Source of the DNA: Caldilineaceae bacterium
GTDB lineage: Bacteria > Chloroflexota > Anaerolineae > Caldilineales > Caldilineaceae
DNA length: 10,449 bases
Direction: 5' to 3'
NCBI GenBank assembly: GCA_028819675.1
Contig: JAPPKT010000534.1
Coordinates: forward strand, 1 to 10,449
The position numbers and the translations under genes are program-made. Below, one piece after another: positions 1-7,310 of this stretch. The notes under the pieces are model-generated. The model was not told the DNA's origin, did no database searches, and saw only the letters and a list, made by a program, of their open reading frames with translations. How positions within the stretch are numbered: the stretch's first letter is position 1; each line of letters opens with the position of its first letter.

Positions 1-258
1 AACGCCCCCTCTCCTACAACATGCCTCATCGACCGGGTGTCGATATTGGTGACAGGTGCCTTATCGAAGGTGTCCAGCCAGACCACGTCCCGCCAGTCCC
101 ATCAGATTCCCGTAGGTGCCGGCCTTGTGCCTGTCCTCGCACCCTCCCCAACTGACGGATTCCACCGTACGGCCCGGCTTGGCGCCTGCACTGCGTCTCG
201 CCCAAGGACGGTAAACAACGCCAGCCACTGTTGGCACTGATTCCCCGCCAAACTGTTC
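1..258 (-). pseudogene. Frameshifted fragment of an unrecognised gene, cut by the window edge
   Basis: Two overlapping minus-strand frames both look coding but are joined by a frameshift. The first opens after a TAG at 261-259 and reads well to about position 97; it contains SVSWGGCEDRHKAGTYGNLMG. The second opens after a TGA at 104-102 and runs off the left edge; it contains RDVVWLDTFDKAPVTNIDTR. Both favour G or C at third positions and have a natural mix of residues, unlike the third minus frame here. Joined near positions 88-101, they would read as one continuous protein. I see no start codon with a ribosome binding site. I do not recognise the family. It may be a decayed gene, a gene with a sequencing or assembly indel, or a chance reading. 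It lies downstream of the tubulin-like gene in the same direction. Confidence 0.35.
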
Positions 259-314
259 CTACCCCAAATCTGGGATGCACCCGATCTGCGGCAGGCCTGG
301 TTGTCAAACCAATG

Positions 315-2792
315 CTATAAGTCGTTCTCGGTGATTTCGGGCAGGTCGACCCAGGCGGGATGGAGATGAAACTCCTCGCGGGCGGGGAAATCGAGTTTGT
401 TTTCATATTGTGCCCGAAACTCGTCAAGGCGATCGATGAGCGTCACAGGCAGGCCGTGGACGATCCAGACGGCGTCCATACGTCCTGTGTCGCCGGTGGG
501 TATCCACTTCATGTCCTCCTGTCCGACCATCGCCATCGCCAACTGGGCATCATCTTCGCGCGTTGACGGTGTGGCCGCCAGGCGGATGTGCTCCAGATTG
601 CCGTCGTGGAAGCTGAAGCGGTCCGAATCCCAGCGGATGTAGGGGTTCAGACGGTCCAGCCACTGCTGGACGCGGTTGTTGGGCAGAGGCCGGGCGTGCT
701 GGGTCTCTTCGCCATGTTGCACGCCGATAATGTGGCGGATGTCGACGCACTGCAGCACCCTGCCCAACAAGCCCCTTTCGGTGGCGATCGCATTGGTGAG
801 GTTTGCGAAGAGCTCCTCACCGCTGACTGCCTGTCCGAAGTTCAAGGTGCGGTCGATAACCGGCCCGAGCAGGACCTCCCAGTCACTGGAGTAGACGACC
901 TGGGCTGCGTTGCGATAGAAGTGCTGCAGATAGTCGCGCCCGACTGCGCCGGTCTCCAGTTCATAGTAGGTGTTGGTGCTGGCGGTGCCGTCGGGGATGC
1001 GGGGGTCGATCCGTTCCGCGGCCCGCCTGGCAGCATGATTGGCCCGGCCGAGTGCGCTGCCGGCATAGTCGATCTGTGAGCGGAACAGTTCCCGCAGCTG
1101 TGTGCCGTAGGCGAAGAGGCGCTCGACGAGGATTCGCTCCAGGATGTCGCGGCGCTGATTAAGACGGGCGCGGGCCTTGCGCTGGCGCATGTCACGGGCG
1201 CGGTCGCGGGCCTGGCGGGGGTTGAAGGCGGCCAGCATGAGGTCGCCGAGGCCGCCGGCGATCTGGCCGATCTGTTCGGCGGCGCCGCCCTGCTGGGCGA
1301 GGAGGGAGCGCCAGCGGACGCGGTCCTCTTCCATGACCGGATGATTGTTCAACAGAAAGAGTCTCTGTTTGATCAGAGATTCGTTGGGCGCGGTGGAGGG
1401 GTTCAGAGGCGCGAGCAGGTCGGCCAGCGTCAGCGCGCCGCGCAGTCCTGTATCGAGGATTACCTGGCGGAATGTTTCGTCGACCGCGGACTTGAAGCCG
1501 AGCCATGCGCCGCGTTGTTCCTCAATCTCCTCGGCCATCTCTTCCAGCCGGTCGTTGTCCAGCGAGAGATAGCGGGACCGCATCCTGGCCAGGAGCCCCT
1601 GCCAGGCGGTAACAACCTTTTGGCGTGTCTGTGGGGAGATCGGTTGGCGGGGGTCGTTGAGCTCCGGTCCTGCGGCCAGGCGCCGCAAGCAGTCGGCCAG
1701 GAATGCCTGCTGCCAGAAGTTGACCAGTGATTCGTCGGGCGCGACGATGGCGGAGGCGGCAAAGCTGCTGTAGACCAGGTAGTTTCCCTTCGCCGGAGGC
1801 CGCCCAGTGCGGCGGTCGTTCACCACCTCGGCGGCGGCGACGCTGCCGGACATACGCTCGCGTACGACGTTCACTTCCAGGCCGAGAATCTCGCTGCTCA
1901 GATGGCTGATGGCAGTGAGCTGGATCAGATGTGCGGCCAGGTTTTCGGCATCGGCCTTGCGTGCCAGGCTGCGGCCGTCGCGATTGGTACGCCCGACCAG
2001 AAAAATAAAGTCGAAGGGTGCGTAGGGGGTATCGGGCAGCGCCCTCTGTTCGCTGGGGTATAGCTCCTGGAACTGCTGCGTTTCCTGGAAGTAGTTCAAC
2101 TCTTTGAGCGCGGCGTAGGCGTTGGCTTTTATGCGCCGGCGCTGCAGGTCGCTGTTGATCTCCTCTTCGAGTACGTCGGGCAGGAAGAAGATGCCAACGA
2201 CGCGGGCGTTGCTGCGCACGAGGGCGCGCACGCGGTGCGCCACGTCCATAAACATGCCGGCGCCGGTGCCGCCGCAAAGGCTGCTGACGATATAGACGAG
2301 CTGGTAGTTGCTCATCACGGGGAAGCGGCGGTTCTGCGCCATCTCCAGATCGCGGATCTTGTCCAGGGCTGCGTATTTAGTCTCGAGCAGTCTTTTGAAG
2401 GTGACGTAGTTGCGGAAGAAGGAGAGCCGCCCGATGGGCCGCAGTTGTTTGGCGCCGTTGTGGATATAGCCGAGCGGGATCGAGGGGTAGTCCCACCAGC
2501 GGGCGATTTCGGGATGGTTTTCGAGGTTGTCGACGAGGCGTGTTGCGTCGAATTTGCCCATGTAGGCCGATTCATCGGCGTAGAGAGGCTCCTGATCGAG
2601 CCTGTTGATCAGCGGTTCGGTATCCAGCGCCAGAAGCTGGATCATTGCCGGCAGTGTTTCGCCGCCCCATGCTTTGCGCAGGCGCCGTTTGACGGCCCGC
2701 ACAGCATTGGTGCCCATACCGCCTACGCCGACGACGAGAGTCGGATAAATTGTCGGCTTTTCACTGATAAACGGCGCCCCGTTTTGCTCCAT
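315..2792 (-). CDS. Tubulin-like GTPase of the Tubulin_2 / FtsZ-like superfamily
   Basis: An 825-residue cytoplasmic protein with no signal peptide or membrane segment. The N-terminal part is a tubulin/FtsZ-type nucleotide-binding domain. It shows a first phosphate loop VVGVGGMGTNAV (residues 20-31), a strand LALDTEP (54-60), and the tubulin signature GGTGAG (174-179) after a hydrophobic strand. NAYAALKEL (224-232) resembles the guanine-contacting helix region, and DFIFLVGRTN (261-270) is a further core strand. The usual FtsZ T7-loop catalytic motif NxDxxD is not evident where it would be expected, near 290-310. Residues from about 350 to 825 are mostly helical, far longer than the FtsZ C-terminus, and I cannot assign them a function. 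The ATG at 2792 is preceded by AAGGA (2801-2805) with 8 nt spacing. The gene follows the VWA gene by 138 bp on the same strand. GTP binding and polymerisation are inferred from the family. Confidence 0.88.
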   Translation of the reverse strand: MEQNGAPFISEKPTIYPTLVVGVGGMGTNAVRAVKRRLRKAWGGETLPAMIQLLALDTEPLINRLDQEPLYADESAYMGKFDATRLVDNLENHPEIARWWDYPSIPLGYIHNGAKQLRPIGRLSFFRNYVTFKRLLETKYAALDKIRDLEMAQNRRFPVMSNYQLVYIVSSLCGGTGAGMFMDVAHRVRALVRSNARVVGIFFLPDVLEEEINSDLQRRRIKANAYAALKELNYFQETQQFQELYPSEQRALPDTPYAPFDFIFLVGRTNRDGRSLARKADAENLAAHLIQLTAISHLSSEILGLEVNVVRERMSGSVAAAEVVNDRRTGRPPAKGNYLVYSSFAASAIVAPDESLVNFWQQAFLADCLRRLAAGPELNDPRQPISPQTRQKVVTAWQGLLARMRSRYLSLDNDRLEEMAEEIEEQRGAWLGFKSAVDETFRQVILDTGLRGALTLADLLAPLNPSTAPNESLIKQRLFLLNNHPVMEEDRVRWRSLLAQQGGAAEQIGQIAGGLGDLMLAAFNPRQARDRARDMRQRKARARLNQRRDILERILVERLFAYGTQLRELFRSQIDYAGSALGRANHAARRAAERIDPRIPDGTASTNTYYELETGAVGRDYLQHFYRNAAQVVYSSDWEVLLGPVIDRTLNFGQAVSGEELFANLTNAIATERGLLGRVLQCVDIRHIIGVQHGEETQHARPLPNNRVQQWLDRLNPYIRWDSDRFSFHDGNLEHIRLAATPSTREDDAQLAMAMVGQEDMKWIPTGDTGRMDAVWIVHGLPVTLIDRLDEFRAQYENKLDFPAREEFHLHPAWVDLPEITENDL

Positions 2793-2805
2793 AAGTGGCT
2801 TCCTT

Positions 2806-2856
2806 CTAAAGAATCTTATCGTCCGTACTCAGTCTCGCGTCCTCGTTCTCATTCAT
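2806..2856 (-). CDS. Possible 16-codon mini-ORF upstream of the tubulin-like gene
   Basis: This short frame encodes MNENEDARLSTDDKIL. It has a perfect GGAGG (2865-2869) 8 nt before its ATG, a better site than that of either neighbouring gene. Its TAG stop (2808-2806) directly abuts the AAGGA that serves the tubulin-like gene, so ribosomes ending here would be placed for reinitiation at 2792. The peptide is acidic and resembles no known leader peptide; it contains no run of a single amino acid that would suggest attenuation. It may be a translated coupling cistron or a chance ORF in the 138-bp gap. Confidence 0.3.
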   Translation of the reverse strand: MNENEDARLSTDDKIL

Positions 2857-2930
2857 ACAGGTTGCCTCCAACAGTCTTAATCTCCGGCGCCAGCGGCATG
2901 CTGCAGCAGCAGCGCATTGAAAACCGGGGG

Positions 2931-5900
2931 TTAGAAACTGTCGCGCGGGCTGCTCCAAGGATCGGCCGCACCGGCGCGGGCGGATGAACCGTTCTGCTCA
3001 TCGCCGAACGCCCCATCGCCCGGAGTCGGAGAGGACCAGCCCATGTTGTCGCCCGCTGGCTCCGTCGGGCCGAAATCGCCGGACCCTGCGGCCGAGTAAG
3101 GGTCGCCTCCCCAGCCATTCTGGTCCCAGGCTGAGTCCCATGCGGACTCCTGTCCACCCGCGCCGGCGTCTTGCCAGCTGTCCGAACTGCCGGAACCGGC
3201 AGGACGCGCAGCCGCGGTGTCAGCGATATTCTCAAAGGCAGGGGAATAGCTTGGAGAACCTGCCGCCGGTCCTGGGACGGGCGGCGGGTAGGACGCGTGC
3301 GCTGGCCCCCCGGCCGCACTCGGCGTGACGGGGACGGCAGCGTATCCAGGCGTAAGCGGCGAATCCTGCCCAGGCAGGGTCAATCCCGGATCTTCGTCGT
3401 CATCCATATTGTACCCGCGAGTGCGGGCTCGCGCCACCACAATGAGGAGCGCCAGGAGCGCCATCGGTCCGGTGCAGAAGACAAGCGGGAAGGTGTAGAA
3501 CGGGCGCAGCCACCACTCCACATAGCGCTGATAGAGGGTCGGGCTGCGGAAGCTGATATCGACCGACCTCATCTCGCCAACCAGGCCGACAATGCTCAAC
3601 AGCAGCTCTCCGCTGTAGAAGGAGCCGCGCAGAGCATCTTTGGGCAGGGCTTTGCGGGCGATGAGGGTGACGGGGACTTCGAAAAAGCCTTCGTCATCGG
3701 GGAAACCGTTGACTTCCACCGGCGGGGCTTCAAGGAAGAGTTCATCCAGTTTCATCACGCCGCTGCCGGTCTCTCCCGACGCGGTAATCCCAACGATTTC
3801 AAGTACAAAAGGCGTCTTGCCGTTGAAACGCAGGTAGAGCGTCTCCGTCGCCTTTTCGCCGGGCCGCCCCAGATCACCAAAATCGAGCGCGCCGGCGACA
3901 CCCCACTCCACATCACGAATCTGGATACGGAAAGGCACAGTCGCCGCCGAGGAGGGATCGGCGGCGGAGGGGGAGTGAGCGGAAAGGACATCGAAATCCT
4001 GGCTGGGACCGGCCAGAGTAAGGAGGCCGTGACAGCTGCCGGCGGACATGGGCCCTTCGCTTTGCAGACGCAAGGGCAGCGCCCAGTTCGCCGGTTGCGT
4101 ACCATCCGAGCCCGCGGTATCAGTCGAGCCGTCGCCCGCGGCCTCGATGGGTTGCAGGTCACCGGCGGTGGCGGTGAGGCCGCTGCAACTGCTTTCGGCC
4201 AGTTCAACGGTCAAGCGAAAGGGGATGTCCCCGCTAAAGGCGACCGGGAGCAGGATCTGCTCGTCCAGCCGGAAGTTCGGTGAGGTATCGTAGAGCAGTG
4301 CGCCGAAGTCGGCCTCCTGCACCTGGATGCGCGCCTGGGAGCGGGGTATGTCCAGGAGCACAGCCAGCGAGGGGGCGGGACGCACCTGGACCTCCATGGG
4401 CAGACCGGAGGGGCTAAAGGCCGACAGATTGAGCTGGCCTTCGTACTGGCCGGGGCGCAGCAGGTCGAGGCCGTCAACGTGCAGGAGAGCTGTTTGAATG
4501 CCGTTTTCGGGCACTTCCACGGAAAGGTTTACGGAGGCCTCGCGCATGATTTCGCTTGTATCGGACCGGCGCAGGACCAGCGACGCTTCCAGCGTCCCGA
4601 TCTCTTCAATCGTACTCGCCTGGACCGTGAGCGGCCATCCTTCGGGCGGCATTTTGGCCAGATCGATATCGGCCGGCAGGCCGCGCACATAGATCGCCGG
4701 TTCCACTTCCAGAAGCATGCGCGCATAGTCTCCGAAACGGACCCCATCGATCGCCGCGGTCACCAGGAAGAGCGCCTCGTAGTCACGCCCGTCCTGCGGC
4801 ATAAAGCCGTCGTCTGAGCAGACATGTTCACCGCAGTTGATGCGTCTCCGGTAAACAATATCGCCGCCGTCAAGGTCGGTAATGTAGACGGCGGCCTGGA
4901 TATCTTCCAGCTGGATACCGGGGCCAAAACCGACCTGCAGCTGCAGGCTGCCGTCCTGCAGAATTCCGGGTTTGCTGGCAGAGGGCGAGAAGACCTGTGC
5001 CTTGGGCAGATGCTCCGAGGTAAGAAGCCGGAAGGTACGCTGCAGTTGCAGCGGTTCTCTATCCTCTCCCAACTGAACTATGACCTCTTCCACGCCGCCT
5101 GAAAGCTGCTGGACGGCGACCGTTCTGCCGCTGAGCGGGTCCTGTCCCAGGAGGGGAATGGGCAGGTTGCCGTTGAGCATCAGCGGTTCGTCCGCAGCGG
5201 GCCCGGCGCCGGCAAAAACGACGAGAGGGGATTTACCGGCAGGATAGTAGCGCGTTGAGGCTGTATTGCCTGGCACGCTTGGAGGGGGGAAGAGCAGCTC
5301 AGGATAGCTGTCGGCCTGGACGACGGCGAAGCTGCTCAGGTCGGTCGTTTTGGCGACCCAATCACCGGCAGATAGCGGTGCGACAGCGACGTTGAGGTCG
5401 ATGTTGCCGTCGGCGAGCAGGCTCTGTGTCGGCATGGGCGCGCCGTCGCGTTCTACAGCGGTGATCGCCGACTGCGGGCTGACAAAGGCGATACTGCCGG
5501 CGCCATGGGCATTGCGAATGGAGATGGTCAGGTTGCCCTGTACATTGCGGTGGGTGACGACCGAGCGGTCCGACTTCATTTCGGCGAAAAGCTCGCTGAA
5601 GATTAGCAGAAGGTCCTGTGAACTCTTGGCCTCCCGCGCCAGCGGCGAACTGGTTTTGAGAAAATCGCCGGCGCAGCCCGCATCGGCATTGCAGAGGATC
5701 ACGGGGTAGAGCAGTGCGCCAGCGTCCTCGATCTGCGCCATGAGATTGGTGATGGTCCCTCTCTGGCCGGTGACATGTAACGGAGCAGTCGGTTCCCCGT
5801 CGGTCAGCAGCAGCACGTACTGGCTGCGGTCGGGGTCGCCATGAACCTCAAGCAGCCGCAGCGCCTCCTGCAATCCAAGGTCCATGCGTGTGTAGCCGCG

Positions 5901-6407
5901 CAGCGTATACTCTTCGGGGGATTGAAGCGAGGCAGCCAGCCAGCTACGGTTTTCAGGGCTGCCGACCTCCTGCAGCAGGCTCATGGCGCCGACGCCTTCG
6001 GCGGTACTGTCGAAACGCAGCACAGCGATGCGGTCCTCACTGTCGGCCAGATGGACCAGCAGGCGGGCGGCGCTGTAGCGCAGTTCGTTGGGGTCGCTGG
6101 GGGCGTTTAGCGCGGCGTCTTCACAAGGGGGACCGGCGGGCGGTTGGCCCTGCGGCCAGGGCCAGCAGGTGGCCATGCTGCCGGAGTCATCGAGGATGAC
6201 GATTACGTCGATAGGGGCAGCGCCGGTCGTGGATTGATGTTGAGGTGCAGTTTGGACTTCGGCACGTACCGGCGCGGGGGCATGGCCCGTTATCAACAGG
6301 AAGAGAAAGGCACTTAACAGACAAGCAGACACGGCCCAAAGCCGCCGGCCCCAATTTTGAGAGAAACGGCGGACGAACGGGGGCCGCTGGTAAACGTTTC
6401 CGGGCAG
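2931..6407 (-). CDS. Membrane-anchored VWA-domain protein with cytoplasmic Trp-rich tail
   Basis: Residue numbers count from the GTG at 6551, the far end of the open frame. A basic stretch (about 61-70) and hydrophobic core (71-89) form a signal peptide, probably cleaved after VRA (97). The VWA domain spans about 114-320. Its metal site is visible: DDSGSM (121-126), a Thr at 221 in TRMDLGL, and LLLTDGEPT around Asp251. A long beta-rich extracellular region of unknown fold follows (about 330-1010), then a transmembrane helix (about 1020-1040) ending in RARTRG. The last 166 residues are a Gly/Pro/Ser/Ala-rich acidic tail with six Trp. Topology is therefore VWA outside, tail inside. The GTG at 6551 has no ribosome binding site and the first 48 codons look non-coding. 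I chose the CTG at 6407, which has AGGAG 6 nt upstream and gives a normal signal peptide. TTG 6458 and GTG 6332 are alternatives. The partner tubulin-like gene lies immediately downstream. Confidence 0.85.
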   Translation of the reverse strand: MPGNVYQRPPFVRRFSQNWGRRLWAVSACLLSAFLFLLITGHAPAPVRAEVQTAPQHQSTTGAAPIDVIVILDDSGSMATCWPWPQGQPPAGPPCEDAALNAPSDPNELRYSAARLLVHLADSEDRIAVLRFDSTAEGVGAMSLLQEVGSPENRSWLAASLQSPEEYTLRGYTRMDLGLQEALRLLEVHGDPDRSQYVLLLTDGEPTAPLHVTGQRGTITNLMAQIEDAGALLYPVILCNADAGCAGDFLKTSSPLAREAKSSQDLLLIFSELFAEMKSDRSVVTHRNVQGNLTISIRNAHGAGSIAFVSPQSAITAVERDGAPMPTQSLLADGNIDLNVAVAPLSAGDWVAKTTDLSSFAVVQADSYPELLFPPPSVPGNTASTRYYPAGKSPLVVFAGAGPAADEPLMLNGNLPIPLLGQDPLSGRTVAVQQLSGGVEEVIVQLGEDREPLQLQRTFRLLTSEHLPKAQVFSPSASKPGILQDGSLQLQVGFGPGIQLEDIQAAVYITDLDGGDIVYRRRINCGEHVCSDDGFMPQDGRDYEALFLVTAAIDGVRFGDYARMLLEVEPAIYVRGLPADIDLAKMPPEGWPLTVQASTIEEIGTLEASLVLRRSDTSEIMREASVNLSVEVPENGIQTALLHVDGLDLLRPGQYEGQLNLSAFSPSGLPMEVQVRPAPSLAVLLDIPRSQARIQVQEADFGALLYDTSPNFRLDEQILLPVAFSGDIPFRLTVELAESSCSGLTATAGDLQPIEAAGDGSTDTAGSDGTQPANWALPLRLQSEGPMSAGSCHGLLTLAGPSQDFDVLSAHSPSAADPSSAATVPFRIQIRDVEWGVAGALDFGDLGRPGEKATETLYLRFNGKTPFVLEIVGITASGETGSGVMKLDELFLEAPPVEVNGFPDDEGFFEVPVTLIARKALPKDALRGSFYSGELLLSIVGLVGEMRSVDISFRSPTLYQRYVEWWLRPFYTFPLVFCTGPMALLALLIVVARARTRGYNMDDDEDPGLTLPGQDSPLTPGYAAVPVTPSAAGGPAHASYPPPVPGPAAGSPSYSPAFENIADTAAARPAGSGSSDSWQDAGAGGQESAWDSAWDQNGWGGDPYSAAGSGDFGPTEPAGDNMGWSSPTPGDGAFGDEQNGSSARAGAADPWSSPRDSF

Positions 6408-6413
6408 ATGGCG

Positions 6414-6418
6414 CTCCT
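6414..6418 (-). promoter_or_regulatory. Ribosome binding site supporting a CTG start for the VWA gene
   Basis: AGGAG on the minus strand lies 6 nt before an in-frame CTG (6407-6405). No comparable site precedes the in-frame GTG at 6551 or TTG at 6458. CTG starts are rare, so this remains a proposal; its strength is that it places translation just before the basic region of the signal peptide. Confidence 0.35.
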
Positions 6419-6650
6419 GACACCTGTGGCTACTGCACTGCGGCGAGCAACCTATCAACGCATTACTGGCTCTACCAGTTCCAATAAAGAAGCAAGCACG
6501 CGCACCGGCTCCGAGTTCCCCTGCTTTACCGGCAGGGATACAGTCCCCCACAGGTCAAACCCGTCGAACACCCCAATCCCGCGGTGTTCGACGGCATAGA
6601 CTTGCAGTGAGCGAAATGCGCGCGCATCGGCTCCTATTCTATCTGTCAAA

Positions 6651-6680
6651 ATTGTATCACAGCGCGGATTGGCGATACAA
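6651..6680 (-). promoter_or_regulatory. Candidate promoter of the VWA-tubulin operon with overlapping operator-like dyad
   Basis: On the minus strand, TTGTAT (6680-6675) and TACAAT (6656-6651) are spaced by 18 bp. The -10 matches consensus at 5 of 6 positions and the -35 at only 3 of 6. The same bases form a perfect inverted repeat, TTGTATC at 6652-6658 and GATACAA at 6674-6680. The arm centres are 22 bp apart, about two helical turns, so both face one side of the helix. That geometry suits a dimeric repressor or a weak promoter helped by an activator. Transcription would start near 6644, leaving a leader of about 240 nt before the CTG at 6407. This is a by-eye match only. Confidence 0.33.
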
Positions 6681-7167
6681 GACAACCGGCCCAGGCCGGG
6701 GCCTGTTTCCTGCTCCGGTTTCCGGGTAGTGGGCAGCGGATGAAATGCCCCGGAACCGGCAATGTGTTTCGGAAAGAGTTTCAGGCGGCTACACTGGAGA
6801 TGTGGCTGGAGAGGCCGTGCCTGCGGGCGTCGACCGGTTGCCTATTTCCGGTTTTCGTCAGTGACCCTCGTCTGGAGCCGTCGATGAAAAATGCGAAATG
6901 AGGACCGGAAACTTCCGCCCAGCTATTGGGCGATTTGCCTACGATCTGCCAATGAATTGCAGATCCTGGCAGGAAGTGTCGGAGCGATCACCTTTTCGGC
7001 AGTAGCGGAATTTACGCATGTGGATCTCGCCTGAGGTTACGAACTTCGCCAAGGCTGCGCGTTGGAGGCGCCGGCACGAATCAGGCTGTTGCGAGGCACT
7101 TTGGGCTGGCGGCCGCCTGCGCCTGTCGCGGCACACTGGCGGCTGGGCGTGTCTTCGCGGGAGGCGT

Positions 7168-7189
7168 TGCGGGGGGTGTCCCCCCCGCA
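7168..7189. repeat. Very GC-rich 9-bp perfect hairpin
   Basis: TGCGGGGGG (7168-7176) pairs with CCCCCCGCA (7181-7189) around the loop TGTC. Neither strand has a following T-run, so it is not a standard intrinsic terminator. It lies about 40 bp beyond the likely terminator of the DsbA-like gene, in non-coding DNA. It may be part of a dispersed repeat or a transcript-end barrier; I cannot tell which from one copy. Confidence 0.5.
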
Positions 7190-7231
7190 CAAGGGAGGTC
7201 GCTTGCTGCCGACCGCCCAAATATGCAACAA

Positions 7232-7254
7232 CCCCCGGCGCCGAACACCGGGGG
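7232..7254 (-). terminator. Rho-independent terminator of the DsbA-like gene
   Basis: CCCCCGG (7232-7238) and CCGGGGG (7248-7254) form a 7-bp all-GC stem with a 9-nt loop. Read on the minus strand, the stem is followed by TTGTTGCATATTT, a U-rich though interrupted tail. It lies 56 bp past the stop codon of the DsbA-like lipoprotein gene, so that gene is probably transcribed separately from the VWA-tubulin operon. Confidence 0.6.
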
Positions 7255-7310
7255 CCAGGGGTCAGCAGAAACTAGCGGCGAAGAATGGGAGAATTGGGGC
7301 AAGACAACAG

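Larger units (their letters stand above)
6552..7310. other. Intergenic region without a convincing gene
   Basis: No frame on either strand here has a good ribosome binding site together with protein-like composition. The region contains the candidate VWA-operon promoter and inverted repeat (6651-6680), and a small stem CCGGC/GCCGG (6686-6699). A 7-bp inverted repeat GATCTGC/GCAGATC (6943-6949 and 6959-6965) has a 9-nt spacer. A very GC-rich stem lies at 7168-7189, and the terminator of the DsbA-like gene at 7232-7254. A minus-strand frame from 6685 to 6455 reads somewhat like protein in its second half but has no credible start and ends before the VWA gene. Confidence 0.6.

Noticed and set aside
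298..311. Stem TGGTT/AACCA just after the tubulin-like gene, considered as a terminator
   Set aside because: The stem is only 5 bp and is not followed by a T-run on the minus strand.
1522..2277. 251-residue minus-strand frame inside the tubulin-like gene
   Set aside because: Extremely Arg-rich shadow of the real frame, with no start signal.
3171..4283. 370-residue plus-strand open frame
   Set aside because: It is antisense to the VWA gene, Arg/Gly-rich and low in natural motifs. High GC gives long open frames opposite real genes.
6939..7220. 93-residue minus-strand frame in the intergenic region
   Set aside because: Composition is Arg/Pro/Gln-rich, it runs through a perfect GC hairpin, and there is no ribosome binding site.
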